From assembly GCF_045679555.1 (NCBI RefSeq), contig NC_092094.1, positions 18,933,905 to 18,997,904 on the forward strand: a stretch of DNA of 64,000 nucleotides. The letters are read 5' to 3'. The position numbers and the translations under genes were made by a program. Shown here piece by piece: positions 61,988-64,000 of the stretch (positions are counted from its first letter, which is position 1; every line of letters starts with the position of its first letter). Under the pieces are notes generated by a model that was given only the letters and a program-made list of their open reading frames with translations, was not told the origin of the DNA and did no database searches. This stretch comes from Salvelinus alpinus. Its lineage: Eukaryota; Chordata; Actinopteri; Salmoniformes; Salmonidae.

Positions 61988-64000
61988 TTGTGTATTTTAA
62001 CAATGCCATGAAAAGAGAGTGAGTGTCTTGACACCACCACTGATTTGTCATCTTATTTCAGCTAGTCCACATCTTGCCCCCCGAACACTGGTAACTAATC
62101 ATACAGTGACAGTGTGTGTTGTTGAGAATGTTTGGCTCAGAGAGACTTTACAGAACCAACTACAACCCACACCCCTTCTCCTTACGTTATGACTGCAGTC
62201 ATGCATCAGAATAATGGGCCCTATATTTTTCCATTCCACTACTTCCAATCACTCTATTGCGGAGTGTGAAAGACACAGAGCTATTAACAATTCGCAGCTC
62301 AAATTGTTTGCGGAGCAGGCTAATGATGAAACCACCACTCTCTCAGGAAACGCATGAGTCACCAGGCCAGCAGTAGGTATGTATGTCACACTGAAAGGAA
62401 TTCCTGACCTAGTGTAGGGCATTCAGGCTGGTTCAAAGGATGAAGTGGGGATCTTACTCCCAATGGGTAAGTATTAGGCTGGGCATAAGAGGAAAATGCA
62501 CTAACAATTTTACTGTACTATGAAAGGGGAGAAGACAACAAGGCAGTTTGGCTAAGCAACAGAGTAGAAAGAGTAGACCTATATCCTACAAGAAGAGCAA
62601 CAGAACAAATCAAAATAGGATATATGGTTTCCCACCGTAACGGGCAAATAAATAAACCGCAACCACAGACAATACTGTACTCAACACCCTGTCTGGCTCA
62701 CCACCAACCAGAGCTAGTGACGTGCTTCTGTTACTAGGCTATACCATTCTGCCTTTGTTCTCATCTCCTTTTCGGATATGGAGTGAAATTATGCAACTTT
62801 CTCAGGGAGGACATGCAGATCACTCCTGTGGCTGGGATTCTTTAGCAGCAGGAAGCCAAACACACAGCTAGATCACTACCTCAGTGAGAGGGAGTAATCA
62901 GAGAGCTTACAGAGGCAGACAAAGCATGGAGCATGATGGGAGCAATGAGCATGTGATGGGGATCCAGAGGTGAGCTCTGCTCTTTTCTGGTGCCATGGTT
63001 ACCCCCAGTCTCTCCCATTCATTAAACCCTCAATAGATGATCATTCCTGGGAGTCTAGCCTGCTCCCAGGAGCAGTAGTCTATTCATCATCATCATCATC
63101 ATCGTGAGAGATGCACCAGGTACAAAAAAGGTTTTGAATATCCTTTATAACACAGATACTTCTTACTCCCACTTACAGTCTGTTGGATTTGCACCTTGCA
63201 TGGCTGCTGTTGCGTTTTCCTACATAGACTACACACACCAGACTGTTGCAGTTGTATTGCACCATTGTGGTTGTGGGAGGGAGAGATCATCTTCGGCAAA
63301 AACAAAGACTAGAGATGACACAAAAACAGTCCTGGCTGCGCATTAGTATTATTTTGAATAGAATGTGAAGCAGGGGTGTTCTGGTGGATGATCCCATTAA
63401 AAGATCAATTATACTGATAAAATACCAAGGATAAAGATTACATTTCAAGAAACACTCATGTATGGCCATCTTAGCCAGAGAGAAAACAGAAACAAGTGCA
63501 TTACTGTTGACCCCTGGCTGCATGAGTCATGCCTTAAAATGCCTAAATCCCTCCAGAGTGTGATGGTCGGTGCATGAAAAGGAGATAATGGGTGACTACC
63601 TGCCAAGAGAGAGGGGGGATTCAAGCAGCACTAGCAAGATACATAACTAAGCAGCACTCCAGAGATAGATAGGGAGCCAATGAGGGTGAAATCCTCTTCT
63701 TCTGCACAAGAGCCCACTGACAGATTGACGATCCGTCGCCTCATTGCCTCCACTCTAAAGAGACCTGCCGTCTTGTCTGAGTGGTGTTGTTCATTAGTCA
63801 GATGTGCAGCCAGAGGTTCATTGTGTCTGTCTTTATTAGTAGTAACCATGAGGAAATGGTTCCAAAATTCAGCTAGAAGAAACGGGTTTGTGTCAGATGG
63901 TGCACAAGAGAATCTTGGAGAGCAGGGTTAGTGTGGGTCATCAAGTTAACATTGTGAATGTGCAAACACCTGGGTGGGTTCACTTATGAAGCACCAATGG
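61988..64000 (-). other. kdm7a intron 1, right end, nothing recognised
   Basis: No coding exon, RNA gene or clear transposon end was found up to the window edge, apart from a short (CAT)n run near 63,085-63,103. The missing first half of the kdm7a PHD finger was looked for on the minus strand here and not seen. Confidence 0.5.

Noticed and set aside
57350..64000. kdm7a exon 1 (first half of the PHD finger)
   Set aside because: I looked for its conserved Cys-rich text on the minus strand and did not find it; it is probably outside the window.

Overview
The window is vertebrate nuclear DNA, almost certainly from a salmonid fish (inference). It has short exons in long AT-rich introns, several Tc1-like element families, tRNA-derived SINEs and L2-like LINE tails with the terminal sequences typical of salmonid genomes. 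Two protein-coding genes are present, both on the minus strand. cnot1 covers about 1 to 24,400: its promoter and first exon lie near 24,214-24,390, 37 coding exons are resolved (codons 1-1885), and the 3' end runs off the left edge. kdm7a covers 29,346 to beyond 64,000: 19 coding exons are resolved through the stop codon, and only the 5' exon(s) before the second half of the PHD finger are outside the window. Exon boundaries were read from GT/AG signals and checked by reading-frame continuity; both assembled frames stay open throughout. Layout: 1-22,200 cnot1 exons and introns; 22,201-24,213 cnot1 first intron; 24,214-24,390 5' non-coding exon and promoter area; 24,400-29,345 intergenic DNA and probable kdm7a 3'UTR, including a large foldback element; 29,346-57,349 kdm7a exons, with introns packed with transposons; 57,350-64,000 kdm7a first intron, with a LINE, a 25-bp minisatellite and other repeats. 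CNOT1 is the scaffold of the CCR4-NOT deadenylase, and KDM7A is a PHD-JmjC histone demethylase. They are not known to form a pathway together, so their adjacency is only positional. Mobile DNA dominates the rest. There are near-complete Tc1 elements with decayed transposases, a five-copy family of Tc1 deletion derivatives that keep only the DNA-binding part, and TTAA-targeted (piggyBac-like) elements nested inside an L2-like LINE so cleanly that the LINE's empty site can be read. The most unusual object is in cnot1 intron 5. A hAT-like element with a BED zinc finger has its finger split by an inverted, intron-containing copy of two cnot1 exon regions taken from about 1.5 kb away. The captured segment joins the BED frame in phase on both sides, keeps its splice sites, and could pair with its source exons in the cnot1 pre-mRNA.
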